Origin: Photobacterium aphoticum
Lineage (GTDB): Bacteria; Pseudomonadota; Gammaproteobacteria; Enterobacterales; Vibrionaceae
Length of the DNA stretch: 64,000 nt
NCBI RefSeq assembly: GCF_001029435.1
Contig: NZ_LDOV01000037.1
Span: 162,706 to 226,705, forward strand
Direction: 5' to 3'
Part shown: in pieces, positions 32,321 to 41,565 of the stretch
Layout: each line of letters opens with the position of its first letter
Position numbering within the stretch: position 1 is the first letter of the stretch
Program-made: the position numbers and the translations under genes
Notes under the pieces: generated by a model
The model's input: only the letters and a program-made list of their open reading frames with translations
What the model was told of the DNA's origin: nothing
Database searches by the model: none

Positions 32321-35300
32321 ATGAAAAAGACATACATTGCTTGCTTGATCCCAGCCTTGCTCGCGGCAGGATCAGCGTTTGCCACTCCATCGTCTGCAAC
32401 AGACATTCACTACTTCAGCCAGAAAGCGTTACCGTCTGATACACAAGGCCGCCTGCTCGGCAGTGTGAACATGGCGCAGAGCATCATCATGCCAACCGTG
32501 CATCAGGTGCAGGATGATCGCCAACCGCATTTGGTTGCGCTACGTAAAACGCTGGTGATTTTTGAGCCGCAGGATGAGACTTTTTCACTGACGACTCCTA
32601 TCACGCTCACGGCGAAAAACAGCCAGGGTGAGGTTGTGCATCAGAGCGTGATGTCACTGCCGAGCCAGCTGCCAAAAGTGGCGGGTCAGCGTGATGATTT
32701 GAATATCACCATCGAAAAACCTGCCCAGTTTGATCACAAAGTGGCGGGCAACGGTCCGTTGGGCAGCATTGCCGATGCGCAAGGTCAGGCGGCGTTTGCA
32801 CAGCTGTTGGCAGAGCACGATACCATTCAGGTAGAAACGGCGGATGGCAGTTGGGCACAAAACTTTATTTTGCCGGAAGGAGAAGCGTTTCACGGTAAGC
32901 GTGTGACGTTCACGTCTTATGCTGGCTATAACTCGTTTATCACCTATTCCACCGGTACTGATACGCTCAGTGCCGGCAATGAATTTACCTATAAAAACCA
33001 GAAGGGTAAGTGGTTCGCCCAATCGGACATTGATATCAAAAACGTGGCGTACAGCGATAAAGCGTACACCGCGATTTTGCCAGCAGAAGCGGTACAGCCG
33101 GGCCTGACCCTGACGTTTTCGACCGTAAACGGACAGGAAGGGGTATTGAATGCCGTGAAAATCGGGGCAAGTACCCACTTTGTACTGAATGCGGTGGATA
33201 TTGGTTTGCTGACACCGCCACGCGAGCAGTTTGCGTTTGTGATGGACCGCGAACTGCAACGCCAGTATTTCCAGAATTTGCAAATCAGTAAGTTGACCGT
33301 CAACCCGTATGAGCCGATCTACTTTGCTGAAGTGATGCTGCCTAATGGCCGCTTACTGCAAGATTACGATCCAAGTAAAGCGGATGGTTATGGCAGTGAC
33401 TCCCACTACTGGGTGGCCCGTGAGCTGGTGTCTGCGGGGATCAACAGCGCGAACTACGGGGTGAACTCATCGTCAGTACGCCCTCATGCCGCATGGAATA
33501 TCAATAACCCGTACCATGCCGCGCAGGTGACGGTGAACATGTCAGTCGGTAAATATACCGATGGCAACATCGTACACGGCATGTTGGGTTCGTATGCGGG
33601 CGTTGCGTCTGTTGCGAACTCCACGGGCAATGAATTCAGCCATGAAATCGGCCATGAACTTGGCGCGGGCTCGCATTACCTGGGCGGTTTCTTGGGCGCG
33701 GTCCATAACCGTTCAACCGAGCGCAACTCCGCATGGGGCTGGGATGAAAAACACAATAACTTCCTGCCGAACTTTACCAAGGCAATCACGAACACGCCGA
33801 TGTGTTATGAAGGCCAGTGTGCAGAGCCGTTTGCCGGGCATGGGTTTGGTACCGGTACCATGTCAGGCGGTTGGCCGATGTATCCGCAGCACAATGCGTA
33901 TACCTTGCATGTGCCGTATGAGTTAAGTGTGTTTCAGGATTTCATGACCCAGAAAGCGAACTTTGATTTGGCCTCACCAACCGGTTTCAGTAAGTGGAAC
34001 TCAGACTCGCAGCAAATGGAGCCGTGGGAAAACCGTGTAGCCGATGATCTGGCCTTTGAAATTAAGCAGATTGCCGATAATAACTCGCTGCATCTCTTCG
34101 GCCCGGAAAGCACTGAACTGCATACGATTTACAGCCAGTTTGATGCGATCCGTTTTAGCTTGGGTAACGGCGATTGGGCGCGTGATTTGTACTTATTGGA
34201 TGATGCGGCGTTTGAAGGCAAAGTGGCCCAATTCCAATCCTGGGCCGGCTGGACGGCTTACGTACATGTGAATGGAACAACACGCGCGCTGAAGACAAAT
34301 GAAAAATTTGCTTACCAGTTTACCAACGGCGCATGGGTGGAAGTGGAGAGCGATGTACTGGACAAGACCATTGCGCTGACACCGGTGAAACAAGGCGTGC
34401 CAGTTACCACGCTTGTGGGTTACTACGATCCGGAAAATACCTTGCCGAGCTACATTTACCCAGCCCTTCATGGTGCTTACGGCTCCGTGTATGAGGATGC
34501 GTTTTCGCCGTCATCGTGTCAGTTGTCGGTGAAAACCCGAGAAGCCGGTACCTTGACTTACAACCTGTATAACCGCCGTTTGACGTCGGACATGATGAAC
34601 CGTTTCCACATTAACGTTGAAACTGCGCTGCAGCCGTATGAAGCACAGGTGATGTGTGAGGGTGAAGTGCTCGATACGGCGGCGTTGGAGGCGCCGAAGC
34701 AGTCACTGTCTGCCACGGTGATCACCACACAAGCGGGTGAAGCACCGACGATTCTGGGGGCTGACGATGTGGTGATTGCTCAAGGTGAAGCGTTTGATCC
34801 TCGCCAAGGCGTGAGCGCGACAGATGACTTTGATGGTGATGTGACCGCATCGTTAGTGATTGAAGGGCAGGTCGATAACCAGAAAGCCGGTGTCTACACC
34901 TTGACCTACAAGGCTTACGACAGTGCGCAAAGTGAAACCGTGGTAACCCGTACCGTCGAAGTGTTCAGTGAAAAGCCGGTACTGGCGGGCATTGAGGATG
35001 TCACGGTGGATCTGGGCGCCGCGTTTGATGTGATGAACGGCGTGTCAGCACACGATGTGGAAGACGGGGATTTGTCGGCTGTGGTGTTGGTTTCCGGCAA
35101 TGTGGATGTCAACAATGCAGGCACCTACGTGCTGGTGTACCAGGTGACAGACAGTGCGGGCCAAACGGTGACAGCTGAGCGTATCGTGACCGTGGAAGGG
35201 TGTGAGAACATGTGGTCGGCGCAGGCCATTTATGTCGCGGGTGATCACGTGTCGCACAATGGCGCGGTATGGCTGGCAGGCTGGTGGACGCAAGGTGAAG

Positions 35301-35566
35301 AGCCGGGCACTACAGGCGAATGGGGCGTGTGGAAGCAAGTGGCTGATAACGGCTGTTCAGCACCCAAGCCTGAAGTGACACCACCCCCACCGGGTGAATA
35401 CCCAGCGTACCAAGCGGGTACGGCCTATCAAGAAGGCGATATCGTAAAGGGGACGGATAACAATCTGTACCAGTGTAAGCCATGGCCAAACTCAGGCTGG
35501 TGCGCCAGTGCCGCCTATGCGCCGGGTACCAGTGCTTACTGGCAAGATGCGTGGAATAAGCTGTAA
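32321..35566 (+). CDS. Secreted M66-family metallopeptidase with chitin-binding modules (StcE/TagA-like)
   Basis: 1081 residues with a signal peptide (ACLIPALLAAGSAFA). The M66-type catalytic domain (about 300-560) carries FSHEIGHELGAGSHYLGG: H441, E442, H445, and H452 as the probable third ligand, one residue later than in HExxHxxGxxH. A beta domain occurs twice, before (about 165-240) and after (about 600-685) the catalytic core, each with DGxWAxxxxL, FxGKxxxFxSxAG and FxYxxxxGxW. Two DUF5011-like Ig domains follow (about 805-960). At the C-terminus are two carbohydrate-binding CBM5/12-like modules (AIYVAGDHVSHNGAVWLAGW; GTAYQEGDIVKGTDNNLYQC). Relatives cut mucin-type glycoproteins. Here the chitin-type modules and neighbouring chitinases point to attack on chitin-protein matrices or mucus. 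It is a single gene with a terminator on each side. Confidence 0.92.
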   Translation: MKKTYIACLIPALLAAGSAFATPSSATDIHYFSQKALPSDTQGRLLGSVNMAQSIIMPTVHQVQDDRQPHLVALRKTLVIFEPQDETFSLTTPITLTAKNSQGEVVHQSVMSLPSQLPKVAGQRDDLNITIEKPAQFDHKVAGNGPLGSIADAQGQAAFAQLLAEHDTIQVETADGSWAQNFILPEGEAFHGKRVTFTSYAGYNSFITYSTGTDTLSAGNEFTYKNQKGKWFAQSDIDIKNVAYSDKAYTAILPAEAVQPGLTLTFSTVNGQEGVLNAVKIGASTHFVLNAVDIGLLTPPREQFAFVMDRELQRQYFQNLQISKLTVNPYEPIYFAEVMLPNGRLLQDYDPSKADGYGSDSHYWVARELVSAGINSANYGVNSSSVRPHAAWNINNPYHAAQVTVNMSVGKYTDGNIVHGMLGSYAGVASVANSTGNEFSHEIGHELGAGSHYLGGFLGAVHNRSTERNSAWGWDEKHNNFLPNFTKAITNTPMCYEGQCAEPFAGHGFGTGTMSGGWPMYPQHNAYTLHVPYELSVFQDFMTQKANFDLASPTGFSKWNSDSQQMEPWENRVADDLAFEIKQIADNNSLHLFGPESTELHTIYSQFDAIRFSLGNGDWARDLYLLDDAAFEGKVAQFQSWAGWTAYVHVNGTTRALKTNEKFAYQFTNGAWVEVESDVLDKTIALTPVKQGVPVTTLVGYYDPENTLPSYIYPALHGAYGSVYEDAFSPSSCQLSVKTREAGTLTYNLYNRRLTSDMMNRFHINVETALQPYEAQVMCEGEVLDTAALEAPKQSLSATVITTQAGEAPTILGADDVVIAQGEAFDPRQGVSATDDFDGDVTASLVIEGQVDNQKAGVYTLTYKAYDSAQSETVVTRTVEVFSEKPVLAGIEDVTVDLGAAFDVMNGVSAHDVEDGDLSAVVLVSGNVDVNNAGTYVLVYQVTDSAGQTVTAERIVTVEGCENMWSAQAIYVAGDHVSHNGAVWLAGWWTQGEEPGTTGEWGVWKQVADNGCSAPKPEVTPPPPGEYPAYQAGTAYQEGDIVKGTDNNLYQCKPWPNSGWCASAAYAPGTSAYWQDAWNKL

Positions 35567-35594
35567 GCCGATGGGCTGCTAGAACATACAACGA

Positions 35595-35632
35595 GAAAAA
35601 ATCCAAAGCGGTGTGAAGACACCGCTTTTTTT
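35595..35632. terminator. Bidirectional terminator between convergent genes
   Basis: AAAGCGGTGT (35605-35614), loop GAAG, ACACCGCTTT (35619-35628), then T-run. An A-run (35595-35600) on the other side gives T's on the reverse strand. It serves the M66 gene and the convergent kinase gene. Confidence 0.85.
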
Positions 35633-35681
35633 CTGTCTGTCGTTTGGCTCTATCGTTTGGAGCTGTTGGAGCTCGGTCAGA

Positions 35682-36953
35682 TCACGCGGCCTTGTGTGAT
35701 ACCTGTGGCTGCTCTTGTTGCGCCATTTGCTTGAGGTGCAGGAACATGTCACTGCCTTGATCCTCTTTCGCACACACACTCAGCAGATCATCAATGAAGT
35801 GCAGGAAGGCTCGGTACTCAATCTGCTTCACTTGCGCTTGCTGCGTGTCGTTCAGCATGTGATACATGGTCGCGGCACCAAAATCCCCGAAAATGATATT
35901 CGCATCGTCATCAAACAAGGTGTTATGGGCATAGAGATCGCCATGACACACTTGGTTGGCATGCAGGTGCGCAAACACATCGGCCATTTGTGCCACGATC
36001 TTATCGATTTGCGTGATCGACAGCGTAAAACCTGTCGGGAACGTATCGCGGGTACAGGTACTGAATGTCGGTGGTAAACCTAGGTTGCGGTAATGGCTTG
36101 GGATCAAATTCATGATCAAAGCCAGGTAGCCTTCTTCATTCACTTGTGCCAACGACTGCACCAAATTGGGATGGTGTCCCACTTTCAGACAAGCCTGTAA
36201 TTCGTCTTCCGGGTAGCCATCACTGGTCACTTCGCCTTTAAATACTTTAACGGCAATGTCTTCGGGGAAACGATCTTGGGCGTGAAGCCATGAGGCTTTA
36301 GAAATTACGCCCGACGCACCTTGGCCCAGCACCTGATACAAGGTGAAATCACTTGATGGCACACACGGCACGGTGTGGTTTTTGATGTCTGATTGGCTAA
36401 ACGGATTACCGGAAAACGCCAACCAGGCGAGTTTCGGTAGCCCGAGCAATTGATCCGGGCATTCGGTGAGTTGGTTAGCTGAAATGCGCACTAGCTCTAG
36501 GTTGTCCAGTTGCGACAAGGTCTGCGGTAACTGCGTCAGGCGATTGCCCGCTAAAGCCAGTTTTTGCAGACGAGGACGCTCACCCAAGGCATCCGGCAGG
36601 GTTTCAATCTGGTTTTCCGTCAAGATCAGCCAACGTAATTTTTGCGGTAATGCCTGTGCCGGTACGTGTTTGATCTGGTTGGCTTTAAGTCCCACCATTT
36701 CTAATTCCGGGCACTGACCCAACACTTCAGGCAGGGTGTCAAACTGGTTGTTGGACGCAAAGAAGATCTTCAGTTTTGTCAGCTGGGCAAATTCATCCGG
36801 CAATGACGATAACTGGTTATCCGACAAGTCCAAAATTTCTAAGCTATCTGCGAGAGACAAAATCTCTAAAGGAAACGTCGTTAAATGCTCGGATAATTTT
36901 AAGCGCTGAACGCCCGCCAGTTCGCCCGATTTAAGCTGAGAAAGTGTCTGCAA
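35682..36953 (-). CDS. Leucine-rich-repeat protein kinase
   Basis: 423 residues from a TTG at 36953 (GGATGGAA six bases upstream), giving the N-terminus MQTLSQLKSGELAGVQRLKL expected for this family; the frame also opens at a GTG 96 bases earlier. Seven to eight canonical LRRs (about 20-200, LEILDLSDNQLSSLPDEF) are followed by a Ser/Thr-kinase-like domain (about 215-420): glycine loop GQGASG, DIAVKVFK with the ATP-binding Lys, CHGDLYAHN as catalytic loop (HGD instead of HRD), and GDFGAA (DFG). The essential residues are present, so it is probably active. No membrane segment, so cytosolic. The C-terminal end is Gln-rich. The target is unknown and no operon partner is present. Confidence 0.9.
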   Translation of the reverse strand: MQTLSQLKSGELAGVQRLKLSEHLTTFPLEILSLADSLEILDLSDNQLSSLPDEFAQLTKLKIFFASNNQFDTLPEVLGQCPELEMVGLKANQIKHVPAQALPQKLRWLILTENQIETLPDALGERPRLQKLALAGNRLTQLPQTLSQLDNLELVRISANQLTECPDQLLGLPKLAWLAFSGNPFSQSDIKNHTVPCVPSSDFTLYQVLGQGASGVISKASWLHAQDRFPEDIAVKVFKGEVTSDGYPEDELQACLKVGHHPNLVQSLAQVNEEGYLALIMNLIPSHYRNLGLPPTFSTCTRDTFPTGFTLSITQIDKIVAQMADVFAHLHANQVCHGDLYAHNTLFDDDANIIFGDFGAATMYHMLNDTQQAQVKQIEYRAFLHFIDDLLSVCAKEDQGSDMFLHLKQMAQQEQPQVSHKAA

Positions 36954-37303
36954 AATGTTCCATCCATAAGTCGCGTGAGACAAAGCCCGGTAGTGTACTG
37001 AACATTGATGCAGACGACTAACAGAAAAAGAGGATTGGCATTGTGTCACACAAGGCGCAGTTATCGTTCTTTTGCGCTTTGTGTTTTCGTGTGGTGCAAA
37101 GTCCCATTAACAATAAAAAGGAGAGGAATATGCATGTGGATACTGGCTTCAAAACACAATCTAAATGGCAAGGCATAATATGCTGAAATTCAAGTTACGG
37201 TGGGCTTTGCGAGCAAAATGGTAGGTTAAAAAATAAGCAGGTGAAGCGAGCTATGTTCACGGTAGGATACGGTTATTGGAAAGAAGCGTGTCACAAGGAG
37301 TGT
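36954..37303. other. Intergenic region between divergent kinase and S9 peptidase genes
   Basis: About 350 bases that should hold both promoters. No RNA, repeat or operator was recognised. Confidence 0.4.
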
Positions 37304-37307
37304 ATGT

Positions 37308-39299
37308 ATGTTCACACGTCAGCAATGGATCCCCCTTGCGCTGGGGCTCGCGATGGTTGGATGCAGTCAAACGTCATCATCTGATAATGGGGCGGGCGCT
37401 ACCCCGTCGGCAACCACCGTCGCCAGTGAGATCCCGCCTGTGTATCCGGTCGATTACTTTTTCCGTAATTCGGTGGTGCGCAGTTATCAGCTTTCACCCA
37501 CCGGTGAATACATTGCGATGCTCAAACCCTGGCAGGATCGCATGAATGTGTTTGTTCATCCGGTTGGCGATGCCCATGCAGAAAAGCGTATCACTGCCAT
37601 TACGGGACGGGATATCGCGGAATATTTCTGGGTCGGGGATAACACGATTATCTACTCCCGCGACACCGGCGGTGATGAAAATTATTACCTTGTCAGTGTG
37701 GATGTCACCACGGGGGAAGAGCGGGTGATCACGCCGCAAAAGGGGGTGCTGGCGTACGTCGTGGATGTGTTGCCATCGCAGCCGGATGACATTCTCTTTT
37801 CGACCAATGAAAGAGATCCCCAAATTTTTGATATCTACCGGTATAACCTGAAAACCGGGCAGACGACCGTGGTGGCGGAAAATCCCGGCAATGTACGCCA
37901 TTGGATGACGGATCATAACGGTGACATTCGCGCACTGGCGACTTCGGATGGGGTGAACACCGCCTTGTTATACCGTGACAGTGTTGACCAACCTTTCCGT
38001 ACTCTGAAAAACTTGAATTTTAAACAGGCTTTTTATCCGGTGGCTTTTACCCCCGATAATAAAAACCTGTATGCGTTATCAGCCATCACCCGTGACAAAA
38101 TGGCGCTGGTGGAATATGACGTCAGCACCAATCAGGAAGTGCGTGAGATCTTTGCTCACCCGGATGTGGATGTGAGCAGTGCCCATTACTCGCATGCGCT
38201 GAATAAGTTGGTCAGTGTGACGTATGTGACCGACAAGACCCACCATGTGATCATGGATGAGGGCTATCAGGCGGCCTATGACGCGTTGCGGGCACGGTTA
38301 CCCAACAGTGAGATAGAAATCACCAGTACGGATCGGGCTGAGCATCTCTTTACGGTGTTAGCGTACAGTGATGTGGCGCGCCCCTCCTATTACCTGTATG
38401 ACCGGCAGTCGGACGTGCTCACTAAATTGGCGGATCAAGCGCCGTGGCACAACCCGGAACATATGGCGCCGATGACTCCGATTTCGTATACCTCGCGCGA
38501 TGGGCTGACCATCAATGGCTACCTCACCCTGCCTAAAGGCCGATCAGCAAAAGATTTACCGCTATTGGTACTGCCACACGGTGGCCCGTGGGCACGAGAC
38601 TACTGGGGCTTTAATTCTGAAGTGCAGTTGTTTGCTAACCGTGGGATTGCCGTGTTGCAAATGAACTTTCGAGGCTCGACCGGTTATGGCACAGCATTCT
38701 GGCAATCGTCGTTTAAGCAGTGGGGACAGACCATGCAGAACGACATTACTGATGGGGTGAACTGGGCTATCGACCAAGGTTATGCAAAAGCCGGGGATGT
38801 GTGTATTTATGGTGCCTCGTACGGGGGGTATGCCACTTTGGCGGGGCTGACGTTTACGCCGGATCTCTATAAGTGTGGGATTGACTATGTCGGGGTATCC
38901 AACCTGTTTACCTTCATGGATGCGATCCCGCCGTATTGGGCGCCTTTCCTCGCGATGATGAAAGAGAAGGTCGGGGATAAAGACAATCCTGCCGATGCCA
39001 AGATGATGCGAGCGGCCTCACCGGTGTTCCATGTTGATAACATTCAAGCGCCTTTGCTGGTGTTGCAAGGGGCCAAAGATCCACGTGTTGTGAAAAGCGA
39101 ATCAGATCAGATTGTTGAAGCACTACGAGGACGCGGTGTGGAGGTAGAGTACATCGTGAAAGAGAACGAGGGTCACGGTTTTGCGCAGCTGGAAAATCGC
39201 CTTGAAGCGTATCAGGCAATGGACCGTTTTTTACAAACCCATCTGCTTGAAACGCCAGTTGCACAACCCGCTACCTCACCGGCCAGCGAAAAGGAATAA
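37308..39299 (+). CDS. S9-family prolyl oligopeptidase-like lipoprotein
   Basis: 663 residues. A lipobox (LAMVGC, Cys19) predicts a lipoprotein. The N-terminal beta-propeller (about 50-400) contains repeated blades such as YSRDTGGDENYYLVSVD and RDPQIFDIYRYNLKTG. The C-terminal alpha/beta-hydrolase has VLPHGGPWARDYW, the nucleophile IYGASYGGYA, the acid in LQGAKDPRV and the His in NEGHGF, a full triad. It likely cleaves short peptides in the periplasm. AAGGAG lies seven bases before the ATG at 37308; an overlapping ATG at 37304 is in another frame. Single gene followed by a terminator. Confidence 0.95.
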   Translation: MFTRQQWIPLALGLAMVGCSQTSSSDNGAGATPSATTVASEIPPVYPVDYFFRNSVVRSYQLSPTGEYIAMLKPWQDRMNVFVHPVGDAHAEKRITAITGRDIAEYFWVGDNTIIYSRDTGGDENYYLVSVDVTTGEERVITPQKGVLAYVVDVLPSQPDDILFSTNERDPQIFDIYRYNLKTGQTTVVAENPGNVRHWMTDHNGDIRALATSDGVNTALLYRDSVDQPFRTLKNLNFKQAFYPVAFTPDNKNLYALSAITRDKMALVEYDVSTNQEVREIFAHPDVDVSSAHYSHALNKLVSVTYVTDKTHHVIMDEGYQAAYDALRARLPNSEIEITSTDRAEHLFTVLAYSDVARPSYYLYDRQSDVLTKLADQAPWHNPEHMAPMTPISYTSRDGLTINGYLTLPKGRSAKDLPLLVLPHGGPWARDYWGFNSEVQLFANRGIAVLQMNFRGSTGYGTAFWQSSFKQWGQTMQNDITDGVNWAIDQGYAKAGDVCIYGASYGGYATLAGLTFTPDLYKCGIDYVGVSNLFTFMDAIPPYWAPFLAMMKEKVGDKDNPADAKMMRAASPVFHVDNIQAPLLVLQGAKDPRVVKSESDQIVEALRGRGVEVEYIVKENEGHGFAQLENRLEAYQAMDRFLQTHLLETPVAQPATSPASEKE

Positions 39300-39350
39300 C
39301 GGGAAACTTTCCTCTTTGCAGTGACGCTGGCAGTGGCAGTGACTAACCTA

Positions 39351-39376
39351 AAAGGGCACAGACGTGCCCTTTTTGC
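39351..39376 (+). terminator. Terminator of the S9 peptidase gene
   Basis: AAAGGGCAC (39351-39359), loop AGAC, GTGCCCTTT (39364-39372), then TT. Confidence 0.85.
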
Positions 39377-39409
39377 TGTTTGTAGCCGATGAAAAGAGAG
39401 GAGAGCACA

Positions 39410-39883
39410 GTGAATATTGTCACGGTCGATGAATCAAACATGCAGGTGTATCTGAACCTGAGTCAGCCTTATGAAGCCGAGTTTTCCGTTTATACCAAGA
39501 AGACGCCGGATGAGTCAGGGATCTTCGCCATGGACACCCTGATTGGTGGCAATGTCTATGGTTTTTTGTTGTATATCGATAATGCGCCAGCAGGGTTAGC
39601 GGCCATTGCGGAGACAGCACCTGGGCATTATGAGATCTGTGATTTTTATGTGGTGCCTGTGTTTCGTCAAAACCGCATGGGGCAGCAATTTGCCCATCAG
39701 CTGTTTGCCATGATGCCCGGGGAGTGGGTAAGCAAGCAGATAGCCGGAGCTGATCACGCTGTGGCGTTTTGGCGCCGCACCATTGGGGCGTATACCGACG
39801 GGGTGTTTGTGGAAGATATTTACCCGGACAGCTATTGGGGGCCGGTAACAAGGCAGTGTTTTACTGTGAAGGCTGCAGGGTGA
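39410..39883 (+). CDS. GNAT-type acetyltransferase
   Basis: 157 residues from the GTG at 39410, preceded by GAGAGGAG; an in-frame ATG 21 bases earlier would lie in front of that ribosome site. The GNAT fold is recognisable: ICDFYVVPVFRQNRMGQQFA corresponds to strand 4 plus the acetyl-CoA pyrophosphate loop (R-Q-N-R-M-G for Q/RxxGxG/A). DHAVAFWRRTIG covers the C-terminal part. The acceptor substrate is unknown. The gene lies alone between terminators. Confidence 0.82.
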   Translation: MNIVTVDESNMQVYLNLSQPYEAEFSVYTKKTPDESGIFAMDTLIGGNVYGFLLYIDNAPAGLAAIAETAPGHYEICDFYVVPVFRQNRMGQQFAHQLFAMMPGEWVSKQIAGADHAVAFWRRTIGAYTDGVFVEDIYPDSYWGPVTRQCFTVKAAG

Positions 39884-40068
39884 ATGAGTGGGCGCGACAA
39901 AAAGCGCTGTGTGTCTGAAAGATCATGCAGTTGGATAAAATAGTGTGCACACAATGGCACCGATGGTGGTAATATTTTGTTACATTTTGAGTGTGGTGCT
40001 TGAACGTATCGCGACAGACCACATTGACGTTAACGAAAATATTGAGAAGAAAAATATAGAGGTGCCCT

Positions 40069-40983
40069 GTGGCTGGAGCCAGTTTACTCACGCTGTTAGA
40101 TGATATTGCCACCGTACTTGATGATGTGGCGGTCATGAGTAAAGTTGCCGCACGTAAAACGGCAGGTGTGTTGGGTGATGATTTAGCACTCAATGCGCAG
40201 CAGGTGACGGGTGTGCGCGCTGAGCGCGAAGTGCCGGTGGTATGGGCGGTCGCCAAAGGGTCATTTCGCAATAAGTTGATCTTGGTGCCTGCGGCTTTGT
40301 TGATCAGTGCGGTGGCCCCGTGGTTGATCACGCCGATGTTGTTGCTGGGTGGCTTGTTCCTCTGTTTTGAGGGTTTTGAAAAAGTCATCGAAAAACTGTT
40401 CCACAGTCATGCAACCGACGAGGCTGTGGATGCTGTGCCGATGGAAACCGAAGCCGATCTGCTGGCTTATGAGCAAACCAAGATCAAAGGGGCGATCCGG
40501 ACGGACTTTATCCTTTCTGCTGAAATCATTGTGATTGCCCTCGGCACGGTGCAAACCGCCCCTATGCTGACGCAGGTGCTGGTGGTCAGCGTGATTGCAG
40601 TACTGATGACCATCGGTGTGTACGGTTTGGTGGCTGGTATTGTGAAGTTGGATGACTTGGGATTCTATTTGGTCGATCACAGCGAGCCGGGCACGCTTAA
40701 GCGTTGGTTCGGTAACGGCTTGATCAAATCTGCCCCATACCTGATGAAATTCTTGGCGGTGGTCGGCACCATTGCGATGTTCTTGGTCGGTGGCGGGATT
40801 GTGGTGCACAGCATTCCGCATTCGCACATTTTGCTCGATCACCTGGTTGAGCAAGCAGCCGTGGTACCGGGCGGCGCGTTGATGTTGCCGGCCGTCGTGA
40901 ATGCCGCAATTGGCCTGTTCAGCGGCGGTGTCGTGCTGTTGGCGGTGAAACTGTTTGGTGCGGTGAAAGCAATGATGCAGTGA
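40069..40983 (+). CDS. yedI: YedI/DUF808-family inner-membrane protein
   Basis: 304 residues, GTG start with GAGGTG nine bases before. The N-terminus [20 protein letters not shown] and [20 protein letters not shown] are nearly those of E. coli YedI (305 residues). About five membrane helices follow ([32 protein letters not shown], and three in the second half). The function in the family is not established. Single gene with strong terminator. Confidence 0.95.
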   Translation: MAGASLLTLLDDIATVLDDVAVMSKVAARKTAGVLGDDLALNAQQVTGVRAEREVPVVWAVAKGSFRNKLILVPAALLISAVAPWLITPMLLLGGLFLCFEGFEKVIEKLFHSHATDEAVDAVPMETEADLLAYEQTKIKGAIRTDFILSAEIIVIALGTVQTAPMLTQVLVVSVIAVLMTIGVYGLVAGIVKLDDLGFYLVDHSEPGTLKRWFGNGLIKSAPYLMKFLAVVGTIAMFLVGGGIVVHSIPHSHILLDHLVEQAAVVPGGALMLPAVVNAAIGLFSGGVVLLAVKLFGAVKAMMQ

Positions 40984-41038
40984 AAGTAATGGCTGCGTCG
41001 TAACTCGCATTTTTATCATTGATATGGCTTCATGATAA

Positions 41039-41071
41039 AGAACGGCGCCTCGTTGAGGCGCCGTTCTTTTA
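41039..41071 (+). terminator. Terminator of yedI
   Basis: GAACGGCGCCTC (41040-41051), loop GTT, GAGGCGCCGTTC (41055-41066), then TTTT. Confidence 0.9.
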
Positions 41072-41118
41072 TATTGGTGGATCCAAAGAGTAGCCGAATC
41101 CGGTAGAGGCCACACGTA

Positions 41119-41487
41119 GTGATATTTTTTCAGATATTTTTCTTTATTTTACTTTCCGGTGTCGTGTTTTATTACCTTGCCAGCGTGACACCCGGTACGA
41201 AGCGAACGCGATTGTATGTGGTGCATTGCTTCACGACGGTGAGCGTAATTCTTGTGGTGTTCTATGTTCAAGGGAGTGCGATTGATACACCAATCGTAAA
41301 AGAGTCTGTTTTACCGATGGCCTTGTTTATTTCTGGGTTGTTTGTGCTAGGAATGGGTAGCGATAAAATTATAAGAAGGATTAAACCGTATATCTCGTTA
41401 CGGTATTATATTCCCGCGTATTTTTTCGTTTATCTTTGCTTTGCCTTTATTTATATGGTGTTACTCACTGGTATCTCTGGCAGTTGA
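41119..41487 (+). CDS. Small membrane protein of unknown function
   Basis: 122 residues from a GTG, with a weak AGAGG ten bases upstream. Three to four hydrophobic segments: IFFQIFFFILLSGVVFYYL, FTTVSVILVVFYVQG, LPMALFISGLFVLGM and YFFVYLCFAFIYMVLLTG. Basic residues between helices (KIIRRIKP) suggest an inner-membrane protein. Not recognised. Between two strong terminators, hence its own transcript. Moderate confidence that it is real. Confidence 0.6.
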   Translation: MIFFQIFFFILLSGVVFYYLASVTPGTKRTRLYVVHCFTTVSVILVVFYVQGSAIDTPIVKESVLPMALFISGLFVLGMGSDKIIRRIKPYISLRYYIPAYFFVYLCFAFIYMVLLTGISGS

Positions 41488-41510
41488 AAGGGCTGGATTA
41501 TCTCTTTGCA

Positions 41511-41547
41511 AAAAAAGGTCGCCGAGGGGGAACACGGCGACCTTTTT
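41511..41547. terminator. Bidirectional terminator
   Basis: AAGGTCGCCG (41515-41524) and CGGCGACCTT (41535-41544), with an A-run before and a T-run after. It serves the small membrane protein gene and the convergent PTS fusion gene. Confidence 0.85.
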
Positions 41548-41565
41548 CGTTAATAGCGCTTTTTC

